This document shows, piece after piece, positions 6,683-13,377 of a stretch of 14,392 nt of DNA. The DNA is from DATLGD01 sp035540755. Lineage in GTDB: Bacteria > Actinomycetota > Actinomycetes > Mycobacteriales > SCTD01. Below the pieces are notes generated by a model, which was not told the origin of the DNA, searched no databases, and worked only from the letters and a program-made list of their open reading frames with translations. Positions within the stretch are counted from its first letter, which is position 1, and every line of letters starts with the position of its first letter. The position numbers were made by a program, and so were the translations under genes. The stretch is from contig DATLGD010000077.1 in assembly GCA_035540755.1 (NCBI GenBank), positions 1 to 14,392 on the forward strand. The letters run 5' to 3'.

Positions 6683-8260
6683 CTAGACCGCCCCGGCGCG
6701 ACGACCGCGACGCAGGGTCACGAGCCCTGCCGCGCCGAGCAGCACGCCGAGCCCCGCGACGGCGGCCGCGGCCACCGGCACCGACTCGCCGGCCGTCCCA
6801 CCGAAGCCGGCACCGACACCGCCGCTCGGGGAGCCCGAGCCGCTGCCACCCGTGCCGCCTGATCGGCTCTCCAGCCCCACGGTGCCGCTGTGCGGCAGCG
6901 CGAGGTAGGGGAAGGTGGAGCCGAACTCCTTGTCGTTGCTGTTGACGCCGTCACCCGCGGCGAGCGCCTCCACGAGCTCCCCGGTCCGCACGGCGCCCTC
7001 GAGCGCCTGCAGACCGATGTCCACGACGTCGTCGGTGAGCCGGCGACCGTTCGGGAAGCCCTGCGTGTCCTCCGCGAGCACGCCCAGCCGGTTCGGGCTG
7101 CCGGCCGGTGCGATGGAGGTGTTCAGCCGCAGCACCTCGGCGGGCTGGACCTCCCCCTGCGGCTTGTTGAGCCCCTCGACGCCGGTCAGGAAGACCGCGA
7201 ACAGGTCCTCGCGCGGAGTCTCCGGTGCCGGGATGCCGTAGATCTGCTCGATGAGCTTGGGGACCTCCGGGTCGTTGACCCGGTCGACCGCCGCCTGCAC
7301 GCTCGCGTCGTCCTGCGGGGCCAGGGAGTTGAAGGCGTCCTTGAGCCCGACCGGGATGACGACCTCGTTGACCAGCGGGTTGCCGAGCCGGGAGACCTGC
7401 ACGAAGTCGCCGCTCTTCTCCCGCGTCCCGTCGGCGTTGATGACGCTCATGCTCTGCCGGTTGGTCGTGCTCCAGATGCCGATCACCGGGTCGCCGTCGC
7501 TCACCAGGTCGGCCTTGGGCACCTGCAGGGCGACGGTGTTGACGTTCTTGCCGTCGAGCGTGTCGACCCCGGTCTGCGACAGGTCGCCGCCGTAGAGCAG
7601 GTCGAAGACCCGCAGGTCGATGAAGAACGGGTCGTCCGACTGCCCGACGTAGGACTGCCCGCCCGCCTCGAGCGGTGTGATCGCCTGATCGCGCAGCACG
7701 GCGTAGTCCGGGATGCTGGCGTCGCCGACGAACGACGGCGCGACCTGACCGCCTTCCACCACTGTGGTGGCCGCGCCGTCGCCGGCGATGCGCTCGAGGG
7801 TGTAGGTCTGCCGGAACAGCAGGTTCTCGTCGTCGAGCGACGTGACCGGGCCGTTGGCATAGAGGAAGGTGTTGGCGTCGACGCGACGGTCGTCGTTGTC
7901 GAAGGTCCACCGGTAGGTGATGTCGGGGACCGCGTCACCGTTGTTGTCGATCTTGATGTCGTACTGCGCGTCTTCGTCCCAGGGGTAGAAGTTCGGTCCG
8001 CCCGACGGGTCCTGGAACCCGTCCCAGGCCGAGATCAGGGTCACCGTCTCGGGCTGGTCGGGGCTGACGAAGGCGTACACGTCGGTGTTGTCGGCGAGCG
8101 GGTCCTTGAGGATCTGCGGCGCCTCGCGGTGGCTGGACGCCGTGCCGATGCCGGGGCCCAGCAGCAGGGCCGATCCGGCCAGGGTGGTCGCGGAGGCCGC
8201 CAGGAGGGCCAGTCCCCGTCTGCGCCGTGATGTCTGTTGCATCATGTTCTGTCCGTTCAT
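6683..8260 (-). CDS. Exported DUF4331-family protein with C-terminal membrane anchor, 525 aa
   Basis: The protein has an N-terminal signal peptide (Arg-rich SRRRR at 11-15, then a hydrophobic core at about 16-38), followed by ASSHREAPQILKDPLADNTD and VYAFVSPD. This opening is characteristic of DUF4331. Other conserved-looking parts are ISAWDGFQDPSGGPNFY, TYRWTFDN, FFIDLRVFDLLYGG, NTVALQVP, IGIWSTTNR, LTDDVVDIGLQAL and FPYLALPHSG near residue 455. A Gly/Ser linker (about 467-490) leads to a C-terminal hydrophobic helix (about 495-515) and an RRGRR tail, an arrangement like a cell-wall sorting signal but without LPXTG. The start is ATG at 8260. ATG at 8245 has a GGA 9 nt upstream and is a good alternative. 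It is the first gene of the cassette. The molecular role of DUF4331 is not established. The surface location is inferred from the signal peptide and anchor. Confidence 0.9.
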   Translation of the reverse strand: MNGQNMMQQTSRRRRGLALLAASATTLAGSALLLGPGIGTASSHREAPQILKDPLADNTDVYAFVSPDQPETVTLISAWDGFQDPSGGPNFYPWDEDAQYDIKIDNNGDAVPDITYRWTFDNDDRRVDANTFLYANGPVTSLDDENLLFRQTYTLERIAGDGAATTVVEGGQVAPSFVGDASIPDYAVLRDQAITPLEAGGQSYVGQSDDPFFIDLRVFDLLYGGDLSQTGVDTLDGKNVNTVALQVPKADLVSDGDPVIGIWSTTNRQSMSVINADGTREKSGDFVQVSRLGNPLVNEVVIPVGLKDAFNSLAPQDDASVQAAVDRVNDPEVPKLIEQIYGIPAPETPREDLFAVFLTGVEGLNKPQGEVQPAEVLRLNTSIAPAGSPNRLGVLAEDTQGFPNGRRLTDDVVDIGLQALEGAVRTGELVEALAAGDGVNSNDKEFGSTFPYLALPHSGTVGLESRSGGTGGSGSGSPSGGVGAGFGGTAGESVPVAAAAVAGLGVLLGAAGLVTLRRGRRAGAV

Positions 8261-8338
8261 CCGGTCGGGTCAGGGCGGCTGGGACGTGCGCGCGGGGGCA
8301 ACTGTCCTCGTGGTTGACGGCACGCGTTCGCAGCAGGA

Positions 8339-8354
8339 TGTGACGCGGTTCACG
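8339..8354. promoter_or_regulatory. CRP/FNR-family operator candidate TGTGA-N6-TCACG
   Basis: TGTGACGCGGTTCACG matches 9 of the 10 fixed positions of the CRP-type consensus TGTGA-N6-TCACA, which is also used by actinobacterial Crp/GlxR regulators. It lies 79-94 nt before the DUF4331 ATG at 8260 and about 190 nt before the small ORF at 8544. It could therefore control either direction. Only sequence resemblance supports this, and no regulator gene is in the window. Confidence 0.45.
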
Positions 8355-8418
8355 TCGGCGCTCGGCGAAGGGTCGCGAGGTCCGGGGCGCGGCACGTCCG
8401 GCCAGCCCACCGCCGAGA

Positions 8419-8429
8419 TCACATCGTGA
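8419..8429. promoter_or_regulatory. Second GTGA/TCAC inverted repeat
   Basis: TCAC-ATC-GTGA is a perfect 4-bp inverted repeat using the same half-site letters as the CRP-like palindrome but in the opposite arrangement and with a 3-nt spacer. It may be a second regulator contact or chance. Confidence 0.2.
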
Positions 8430-8496
8430 CCGCGGAGCTGGTCCCCCGGGGTTTTCCAGGCGGGTCGGCGGCAACCTTCATGAGCACTGGCGCCGT

Positions 8497-8515
8497 GCGC
8501 CGCAGGCGGCGGCGC
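8497..8515. other. GC-rich hairpin, 7-bp perfect stem
   Basis: GCGCCGC pairs with GCGGCGC around a 5-nt loop (AGGCG). It lies about 30 nt before the putative small ORF, on the far side of it from coaX. There is no T-run. It could be a 5' leader structure of the small ORF or a terminator-like stem for minus-strand readthrough. GC-rich stems of this size arise easily in such DNA. Confidence 0.25.
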
Positions 8516-8530
8516 GGGCCCGAGGTCGAC

Positions 8531-8538
8531 GGAAGGGA
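8531..8538 (+). promoter_or_regulatory. Strong ribosome binding site for the small ORF
   Basis: GGAAGGGA lies 5 nt before the ATG at 8544. It is one of the better Shine-Dalgarno sequences in the window and is the main reason to believe the small ORF is translated. Confidence 0.45.
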
Positions 8539-8543
8539 CCTGG

Positions 8544-8827
8544 ATGGACGACGGCCCCTCCCCTGCATCGCGCGACCGTGCCCCGGCAGTCGAGGTGGTC
8601 GAGCAGCAGGTCGCGCGCGTGGCTGCGGTCGTCCTGCACGCCTGGTCCCTGGCCGAGCGGAGCGTGGCCGCCTCAGAGGGGGACGGGCGAGCGCAGCCGC
8701 TCGGCGGACGCGCCAGGACCGGTTGCTCTCGGCCGTGACGCGAGGACGCGTGGCGCTCCGGGACCTGGTCGACGACGGGAGCAGCCGTGCCGGCGCCCGG
8801 ACAGCCGACGCCGGCGGACGCGACTGA
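8544..8827 (+). CDS. Small hypothetical gene (about 94 aa), apparently split by a -1 frameshift
   Basis: I do not recognise the product. A strong Shine-Dalgarno (GGAAGGGA, 8531-8538) precedes ATG at 8544 by 5 nt. The first frame reads MDDGPSPASRDRAPAVEVVE and QQVARVAAVVLHAWSLAERS, looks helical and has high G/C at third positions. It then loses this character after about 8680 and stops at 8738. The -1 frame from about 8681 reads GRASAAARRTRQDRLLSAVT and RGRVALRDLVDDG, is again protein-like with high G/C at third positions, and stops at 8827. The switch falls near a run of five Gs (8678-8682), a natural place for a one-base indel, a sequencing error or ribosomal slippage. It is convergent with coaX, whose stop is 11 nt away. 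It may be a pseudogene. If the switch is not real, only a 64-residue ORF remains. Confidence 0.4.
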
Positions 8828-8838
8828 GCGGTGCGGTG

Positions 8839-9594
8839 TCAGGTGTTGCGCTCGTGCACCAGCCGCAGCCCGATGAGGGTGAGGTCGGGCTCGTGGTGGT
8901 CGAGCGTCTCGCAGACGCTCGTCATCAGGTACGACAGCCCGCCGGTGGCGATCACCGTCGGCGGGCTGTCGAGCTCCTTGCTGATCCGCCGCACCATGCC
9001 GTCGACCTGGCCGGCGAAGCCGTAGAGCAGGCCGGACTGCAGAGCCTCGTTCGTCGTCTTGCCGATGACGTTGCGCGGGCGCTTGAGCTCGACCTTGAAC
9101 AGCCGGGCGGCCCGGGCGGCGAGCGCGTCGACGGAGATCTCGATGCCGGGAGCGAGCGCGCCGCCGAGGAACTCGCCCTTGGCCGACACGACGTCGAAGT
9201 TGGTGGACGTGCCGAAGTCGACGACGATCGCCGGGCCGCCGTAGAGGGTGTGCGCGGCGAGGGTGTTCACCACCCGGTCCGGACCGACCTCGCGCGGGTT
9301 GTCGTAGAGCAGCGGCACCCCGGTGCGCACCCCCGGGCCGACGACGACGGTGTGCACGCCGGCGAAGTAGCGGCCGAACATCAGACGCAGCTCGTTGAGC
9401 ACCGCCGGCACCGTCGAGCAGACGGCGACGCCGTCCGGCTCGGGGTGGCTCGACAGCAGCCCGCGGAACATCAGGGCCAGCTCGTCAGCGGTGACCCGCG
9501 GGTCGGTCTTGATCCGGTAGCTCTCGAACAGCTCGTCGCCGTCGAACAGCCCGAGCACGGTGTTGGTGTTGCCGACGTCGACGGCGAGAAGCAT
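8839..9594 (-). CDS. coaX: Type III pantothenate kinase, 251 aa
   Basis: Phosphorylates pantothenate to 4'-phosphopantothenate, the first committed step of coenzyme A synthesis. It belongs to the ASKHA fold and acts as a cytoplasmic dimer. Visible motifs are DVGNTNTVLGLFDG (6-19, phosphate-binding loop), VGPDR (103-107, with Asp106 as the likely catalytic base), VVDFGTSTNFDVV (124-136), GGALAPGIEIS (144-154) and the late ATGGLSYLM (216-224). The length is typical for the family. The ATG at 9594 shares one base with the nadC stop (TGATG), so it is translationally coupled to nadC. Upstream in the same frame the reading is Arg-rich shadow, so the longer frame is not used. It is the last gene of the cofactor operon and converges on the small plus-strand ORF. 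Confidence 0.96.
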   Translation of the reverse strand: MLLAVDVGNTNTVLGLFDGDELFESYRIKTDPRVTADELALMFRGLLSSHPEPDGVAVCSTVPAVLNELRLMFGRYFAGVHTVVVGPGVRTGVPLLYDNPREVGPDRVVNTLAAHTLYGGPAIVVDFGTSTNFDVVSAKGEFLGGALAPGIEISVDALAARAARLFKVELKRPRNVIGKTTNEALQSGLLYGFAGQVDGMVRRISKELDSPPTVIATGGLSYLMTSVCETLDHHEPDLTLIGLRLVHERNT

Positions 9595-10481
9595 CAGCGG
9601 GCTCCGAGAACGAGGTCGACCCCGATGTCGAGCACCGGCGCCGAGTGGGTGAGCGCGCCGACGGCGAGGAAGTCGACGCCGGTCTCGGCGACGTCGCGCG
9701 CGTTCTCGAGCCGCAGGCCGCCGGAGGCCTCGGTCATGACGCCGGCGGCCCGGCAGAGCTCGACCGCGGCACGCGTCTCGTCGGCGTCCATGTTGTCGAG
9801 CAGCACCAGGTCGGCGCCGGCCTCGACCACCTCGCGCACCTGGTCGAGGGTGTCGCACTCGACCTCGACCTCGACGTCGGGGAACCGGGCGCGGACGGCC
9901 GCGAACGCCGCGGCCACCCCGCCCGCCGCCACCACGTGGTTGTCCTTGACCAGCGCGGCGTCCGACAGCGACATCCGGTGGTTGACGCCGCCGCCGCAGC
10001 GCACGGCGTACTTCTCGAGCAGCCGCAGCCCGGGCGTGGTCTTGCGGGTGTCCCGCACGTGCGCGCCGGTGCCCTCGACGGCGTCGGCCCACCGCCGGGT
10101 GAGCGTGGCGACCCCGGACAGGTGGCACAGCAGGTTCAGGGCGCTGCGCTCCGCGGTGAGCAGCGTCCGCACCGGGCCGCGCACCTCGAGCACGGCGGTG
10201 CCCGGCGCGACCGACGTGCCGTCGGCAGCGCGCGACAGGTGCTCGACCGGGCCGACCGCGTCGAGGACGGCCATCGCGACGGCCACCCCGGCGACGGTGC
10301 CCGGCGCGCGGGCGACGAAGGCGGCCGTGCCGGTGAGATCCTCGGGCACGGTGGCCACGCTCGTGACGTCGAGGCCGCCCGCGAGGTCCTCCTCGACGGC
10401 GGCGCGGGCCAGCGCCAGCACCGCGTCGGCGTCGAGGTCGGCGTCGGCGAGGGCCGCCAGCGTCTCGGGCGACAGGGTCAC
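9594..10481 (-). CDS. nadC: Nicotinate-nucleotide pyrophosphorylase (quinolinate phosphoribosyltransferase), 295 aa
   Basis: Converts quinolinate and PRPP to nicotinate mononucleotide, CO2 and pyrophosphate in de novo NAD synthesis. The N-terminal domain contains LLTAERSALNLLCHLSGVAT (107-126). The active-site barrel shows RDTRKTTPGLRLLEKYAVRC (143-162), GGGVNHRMSLSDAALVKDNH (163-182), VEVEVECDTLDQ (203-214), LLDNM (227-231) and EASGGL (251-256). These supply the Arg, Lys, His, Glu and Asp residues that bind quinolinate and PRPP in the family. The length is normal. The start is GTG at 10481, overlapping the nadB stop as GTGA, with GAGGAGG 4 nt upstream. The stop shares a base with the coaX ATG. 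Confidence 0.96.
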   Translation of the reverse strand: MTLSPETLAALADADLDADAVLALARAAVEEDLAGGLDVTSVATVPEDLTGTAAFVARAPGTVAGVAVAMAVLDAVGPVEHLSRAADGTSVAPGTAVLEVRGPVRTLLTAERSALNLLCHLSGVATLTRRWADAVEGTGAHVRDTRKTTPGLRLLEKYAVRCGGGVNHRMSLSDAALVKDNHVVAAGGVAAAFAAVRARFPDVEVEVECDTLDQVREVVEAGADLVLLDNMDADETRAAVELCRAAGVMTEASGGLRLENARDVAETGVDFLAVGALTHSAPVLDIGVDLVLGAR

Positions 10482-12100
10482 GGGGCCTCCTCGGCGACCG
10501 GCTCGAACCTCGTGCCGGACAGGGTGGTGACCAGCGAGCCGCGCCACTGGTCGCTGGCGGCCGGGTGGTCCTCGCGCCAGTGTGACCCGCGGGTCTCCTC
10601 GCGCAGGCGGGCGGCTGCCACCAGCGCCCTGGCGACGGCGAGCAGCCCGGTGGCCTCCCACGCCGCCGGTGTCGGCTCGTCGCTGGTGCGCGCGGCGAGG
10701 TCGTCGAGCACCGCGGCGGTGCGCGCCAGGGACGCGGCGCTGCGCAGCACCCCGGCACCGGCGGTCATCGCCCGGGCGAGGTCGTCGCGGACCGACGGGT
10801 GCACGAGCACCTGCGCGTCGACCGGCGCCAGCGGCAGCGCCTCGGCCGGCAGCGACCGCTCGAGGTCGTCGCCGATCCGGCCGGCGAACACCAGCCCCTC
10901 GAGCAGGCTGTTCGAGGCGAGCCGGTTCGCGCCGTGCACGCCGGTGCGGGCGACCTCCCCGCAGGCGTAGAGACCAGGCACCGACGTGCGCCCGGACAGG
11001 TCGGTGCGCACCCCGCCGCTCGCGTAGTGCGCGGCCGGGGCCACCGGGACCGGTTCGGCCACCGGGTCGATGCCCGCCTCGCGGCAGCGCGCCACGATCG
11101 TCGGGAAGCGCCGCTCCAGTCGCTCCGCGCCCAGGTGCCGCGCGTCGAGGTAGACGTGGTCGACGCCGTTCTCGAGCATCCGGCGGTGGATCGCCTTGGC
11201 CACGACGTCGCGCGGCGCGAGGTCGGCCAGCGGGTGGTCGTCGGTCGTCAGGACCCGTCGGCCGGTGGCGTCGACGAGGACGGCGCCCTCGCCGCGCACC
11301 GCCTCGCTGACGAGGAACTGCTGCCCCTCCTCGGGGCCCAGCCACAGGGCCGTCGGGTGGAACTGCACGAACTCCAGGTCGGCCACCTCCGCGCCGGCGC
11401 GCAGCGCCAGCGCGACGCCGTCGCCGGTGCTCACCGACGGGTTGGTGGTGGAGGCGAACACCTGGCCGAGGCCGCCGGTGGCGAGCACGACGGCGCGGGC
11501 GTGCACGGCGCCGACGCCGTCCTCGGTGCCCTCGCCGAGCACGTGCAGCGTCACGCCGGCGGCGGAGCCGTCGACCGCCCGGAGCAGGTCGAGCACCAGG
11601 GCGTGCTCGACCAGCCGGATCCGGGGCGAGTCCCTGACCGCCGCGACCAGCGCCCGCTGCACCTCCGCGCCGGTGGCGTCACCTCCGGCGTGCACGATCC
11701 GGTTGCGGGAGTGGCCGCCCTCGCGGGTCAGCTGCAGGGTGCCGTCGGGGTCGCGGTCGAAGGCGGCGCCGAGGGCGATCAGCTCGTGCAGGCGGTCCGG
11801 GCCCTCGGTGCACAGCACCCGCACGGCTTCGACGTCGCACAGCCCGACGCCGGCCTCGAGGGTGTCTCGCAGGTGCTCCTCGGGGCTGTCGTCCGCGTCC
11901 AGGGAGGCCGCGACACCGCCCTGCGCCCACCGGGTGGAGCCGTCGTCGACGAGGACCTTGGTGACCAGCAGCACCGACCCGGCGCGGGCCGCGTGCAGGG
12001 CGGCGGTGAGCCCGGCGACCCCCGAGCCGACGACGACGACGTCGGCGGAGGTGGTCCAGCCCGGCTCGGGAGCGAGCAGCCGCTGGCCGGCAGCGGTCAT
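10478..12100 (-). CDS. nadB: L-aspartate oxidase, 540 aa
   Basis: An FAD enzyme that oxidises L-aspartate to iminoaspartate, which NadA condenses to quinolinate. The N-terminal dinucleotide fold VVVVGSGVAGLTAALHAA (21-38) is followed by RWAQGGVAAS and the substrate region REGGHSRNRIVHAGGDATG. Next come EFVQFHPTAL, LVSEAVRGEGAVLVD, DLAPRDVV, PAAHYASGGVRTDLSGRTSV and the FAD-binding end GEVARTGVHGANRLASNSLL. The C-terminal helical domain ends in AEEAP. The start is uncertain. ATG at 12100 (MTAAGQRLL) lies 10 nt after the panD stop, whereas GTG at 12136 would overlap panD by 26 nt, and neither has a strong Shine-Dalgarno. It overlaps nadC by 4 nt. nadA is not in this window. Confidence 0.95.
   Translation of the reverse strand: MTAAGQRLLAPEPGWTTSADVVVVGSGVAGLTAALHAARAGSVLLVTKVLVDDGSTRWAQGGVAASLDADDSPEEHLRDTLEAGVGLCDVEAVRVLCTEGPDRLHELIALGAAFDRDPDGTLQLTREGGHSRNRIVHAGGDATGAEVQRALVAAVRDSPRIRLVEHALVLDLLRAVDGSAAGVTLHVLGEGTEDGVGAVHARAVVLATGGLGQVFASTTNPSVSTGDGVALALRAGAEVADLEFVQFHPTALWLGPEEGQQFLVSEAVRGEGAVLVDATGRRVLTTDDHPLADLAPRDVVAKAIHRRMLENGVDHVYLDARHLGAERLERRFPTIVARCREAGIDPVAEPVPVAPAAHYASGGVRTDLSGRTSVPGLYACGEVARTGVHGANRLASNSLLEGLVFAGRIGDDLERSLPAEALPLAPVDAQVLVHPSVRDDLARAMTAGAGVLRSAASLARTAAVLDDLAARTSDEPTPAAWEATGLLAVARALVAAARLREETRGSHWREDHPAASDQWRGSLVTTLSGTRFEPVAEEAP
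10486..10492 (-). promoter_or_regulatory. Ribosome binding site of nadC inside the end of nadB
   Basis: GAGGAGG on the minus strand lies 4 nt before the GTG at 10481, within the last codons of nadB. It fixes the nadC start against the much longer open frame upstream. Confidence 0.6.
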
Positions 12101-12110
12101 GGGGAGGGCG

Positions 12111-12536
12111 TCACCGAGGCGAGGAGACCGTGTCACCGCGCACGAGCCCGTCCTGCCCGGGCAGCGCCTCGGCCGGGTCGGCGCCGGTGCCGACGACCCG
12201 GTTCTCGGCGTCGACGAACACCACGCGCGGTGTGCGGGTGCGCGCCTCGGCGTCGTCCATCACGCCGTAGGCGAGAAGGATGACGAGGTCCCCGACGTGC
12301 ACGAGACGCGCGGCCGCGCCGTTGATGCCGATGACGCCGGAGCCGCGCGGGCCGGGGATGACGTAGGTCTCGAGCCGCGCGCCGTTGGTGATGTCGACGA
12401 TGGCGACCTTCTCGCCGGGCAGCAGGTCGGCGACGTCGAGCAGGTCTTGGTCGACCGTCACCGACCCGACGTAGTGCAGATCGGCCTGGGTGACCGTCGC
12501 GCGGTGGATCTTGCTGGTGAGCATGGTGCGGAGCAC
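12111..12536 (-). CDS. panD: Aspartate 1-decarboxylase proenzyme, 141 aa
   Basis: Makes beta-alanine from L-aspartate for pantothenate synthesis. It is a pyruvoyl enzyme that cleaves itself between Gly24 and Ser25. That site is visible in ADLHYVGSVTVDQ, so Ser25 would become the pyruvoyl group. Other family features are MLTSKIHRATVTQ at the start, IVDITNGARLETYVI, GSGVIGINGAAARLVHVGDL and PRVVFVD. The start chosen is GTG at 12536 (VLRTMLTSK), which matches the usual actinobacterial N-terminus and lies 4 nt after the panC stop. ATG at 12524 is the alternative, and the longer open frame upstream is shadow of panC. It shares aspartate with NadB, encoded next. Confidence 0.96.
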   Translation of the reverse strand: MLRTMLTSKIHRATVTQADLHYVGSVTVDQDLLDVADLLPGEKVAIVDITNGARLETYVIPGPRGSGVIGINGAAARLVHVGDLVILLAYGVMDDAEARTRTPRVVFVDAENRVVGTGADPAEALPGQDGLVRGDTVSSPR

Positions 12537-12540
12537 GGCG

Positions 12541-13377
12541 TCAGGCCTTCCCGAGGACGAGGTTGTCGATGAGGCGGGTGGTGCCGACGCGGGCGGCCAC
12601 GACGACCAGGGCGCCCTTCCCGTCCGGCGCGAAGGTGCCGGCGTCGACCCGCTCGAGGTAGTCGACGGCGACACCGGACTGGTCCGCGAGGACGGCGCGA
12701 CCGGCCTCGACGTCGCCGGTCTCGGCGACGGTGCGCAGCGCCCGGGACAGGGCGAGGGCGGTCGTGCGCTCGTCCGCGGACAGGTAGCGGTTGCGGCTGG
12801 ACAGGGCCAGGCCGTCGGGCTCGCGCACCGTCGGGACGCCGACGACGTCGACCGGCAGGTCCAGGTCGCGCACCATCGCCCGGATGCACGCCAGCTGCTG
12901 GGCGTCCTTCTGGCCGAACAGCGCGACGTCGGGGCGGGTGAGGTTGAGCAGCTTGAGCACGACGGTGAGGACGCCGTCGAAGTGGCCGGGGCGGTGCGCC
13001 CCCTCGAGCACGTCGCCGAGCGGGCCGGCGCTGACCCGCACCAGCGGCGGCGCCGGGTAGACGACGTCGGGTGTCGGCGCGAACACGACGTCGGCGCCGT
13101 TGGCGGCGGCGAGCTCGACGTCGGCGTCGAGCGTGCGCGGGTAGCGGTCGAGGTCCTCGCCGGCGCCGAACTGCAGCGGGTTGACGAAGACGGTGACGAT
13201 CACGGCGTCGGCCTGCGCGCGGGCCGCGCGGACGAGGCTGGCGTGCCCCTCGTGCAGCGCCCCCATGGTCATGACGACGGCGACCCGGCCGCGCAGCGAG
13301 CGGCGGGCCTGGGCGAGCTCGGCACGGGTGCGGGCGACGGTGAGCGGTGCGGGGACGAGCCGCAGGGCGGTGGTCAT
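12541..13377 (-). CDS. panC: Pantothenate synthetase (pantoate-beta-alanine ligase), 278 aa
   Basis: ATP-dependent joining of pantoate to beta-alanine, giving pantothenate in the cytoplasm. The Rossmann-type nucleotidyltransferase domain shows VMTMGALHEGHASLV (35-49, with the HxGH ATP motif), FVNPLQFGAGEDLDRYPRT (64-82), GPLGDVLEGAHRPGHFDGV (118-136), LFGQKDAQQLA (153-163) and LALSSRNRYL (190-199). The C-terminal domain ends LIDNLVLGKA. The length is typical. The ATG at 13377 overlaps the upstream stop (ATGA), and panD follows after 4 nt. panB (ketopantoate hydroxymethyltransferase) is not in the window. Confidence 0.97.
   Translation of the reverse strand: MTTALRLVPAPLTVARTRAELAQARRSLRGRVAVVMTMGALHEGHASLVRAARAQADAVIVTVFVNPLQFGAGEDLDRYPRTLDADVELAAANGADVVFAPTPDVVYPAPPLVRVSAGPLGDVLEGAHRPGHFDGVLTVVLKLLNLTRPDVALFGQKDAQQLACIRAMVRDLDLPVDVVGVPTVREPDGLALSSRNRYLSADERTTALALSRALRTVAETGDVEAGRAVLADQSGVAVDYLERVDAGTFAPDGKGALVVVAARVGTTRLIDNLVLGKA

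Larger units (their letters stand above)
8261..8543. other. Divergent intergenic region between the DUF4331 gene and a small plus-strand ORF
   Basis: About 280 nt with no convincing gene. It holds a CRP/FNR-like palindrome (8339-8354), a second inverted repeat (8419-8429), a GC hairpin (8497-8515) and a TTGACG at 8314-8319 on the plus strand that could be a -35 element, although no good -10 follows at 17 nt. No clear promoter for the minus-strand cassette can be read by eye. Confidence 0.5.

Noticed and set aside
6884..6898. LPHSG in DUF4331 as a sortase motif
   Set aside because: It lies within the folded domain, some 35 residues before the anchor helix, and has Ser instead of Thr, so it is probably part of the DUF4331 core rather than a sorting signal.
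6890..8230. Plus-strand open frame of 446 codons across the DUF4331 gene
   Set aside because: Antisense shadow. The minus frame has a signal peptide and conserved DUF4331 sequence.
8789..8815. GCCGGCG / CGCCGGC inverted repeat as a terminator before the coaX stop
   Set aside because: A 7-bp stem with a 13-nt loop inside the small ORF, no T-run, and GCCGGC is self-complementary and common in such DNA.
8578..10530. Plus-strand open frame of 650 codons across coaX and nadC
   Set aside because: Ser/Arg/Thr/Ala-rich translation without motifs, antisense to two unambiguous enzymes.
10799..12572. Long plus-strand open frames across nadB
   Set aside because: Antisense shadows of nadB and panD with no recognisable domain. 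The minus-strand enzymes carry full motif sets.
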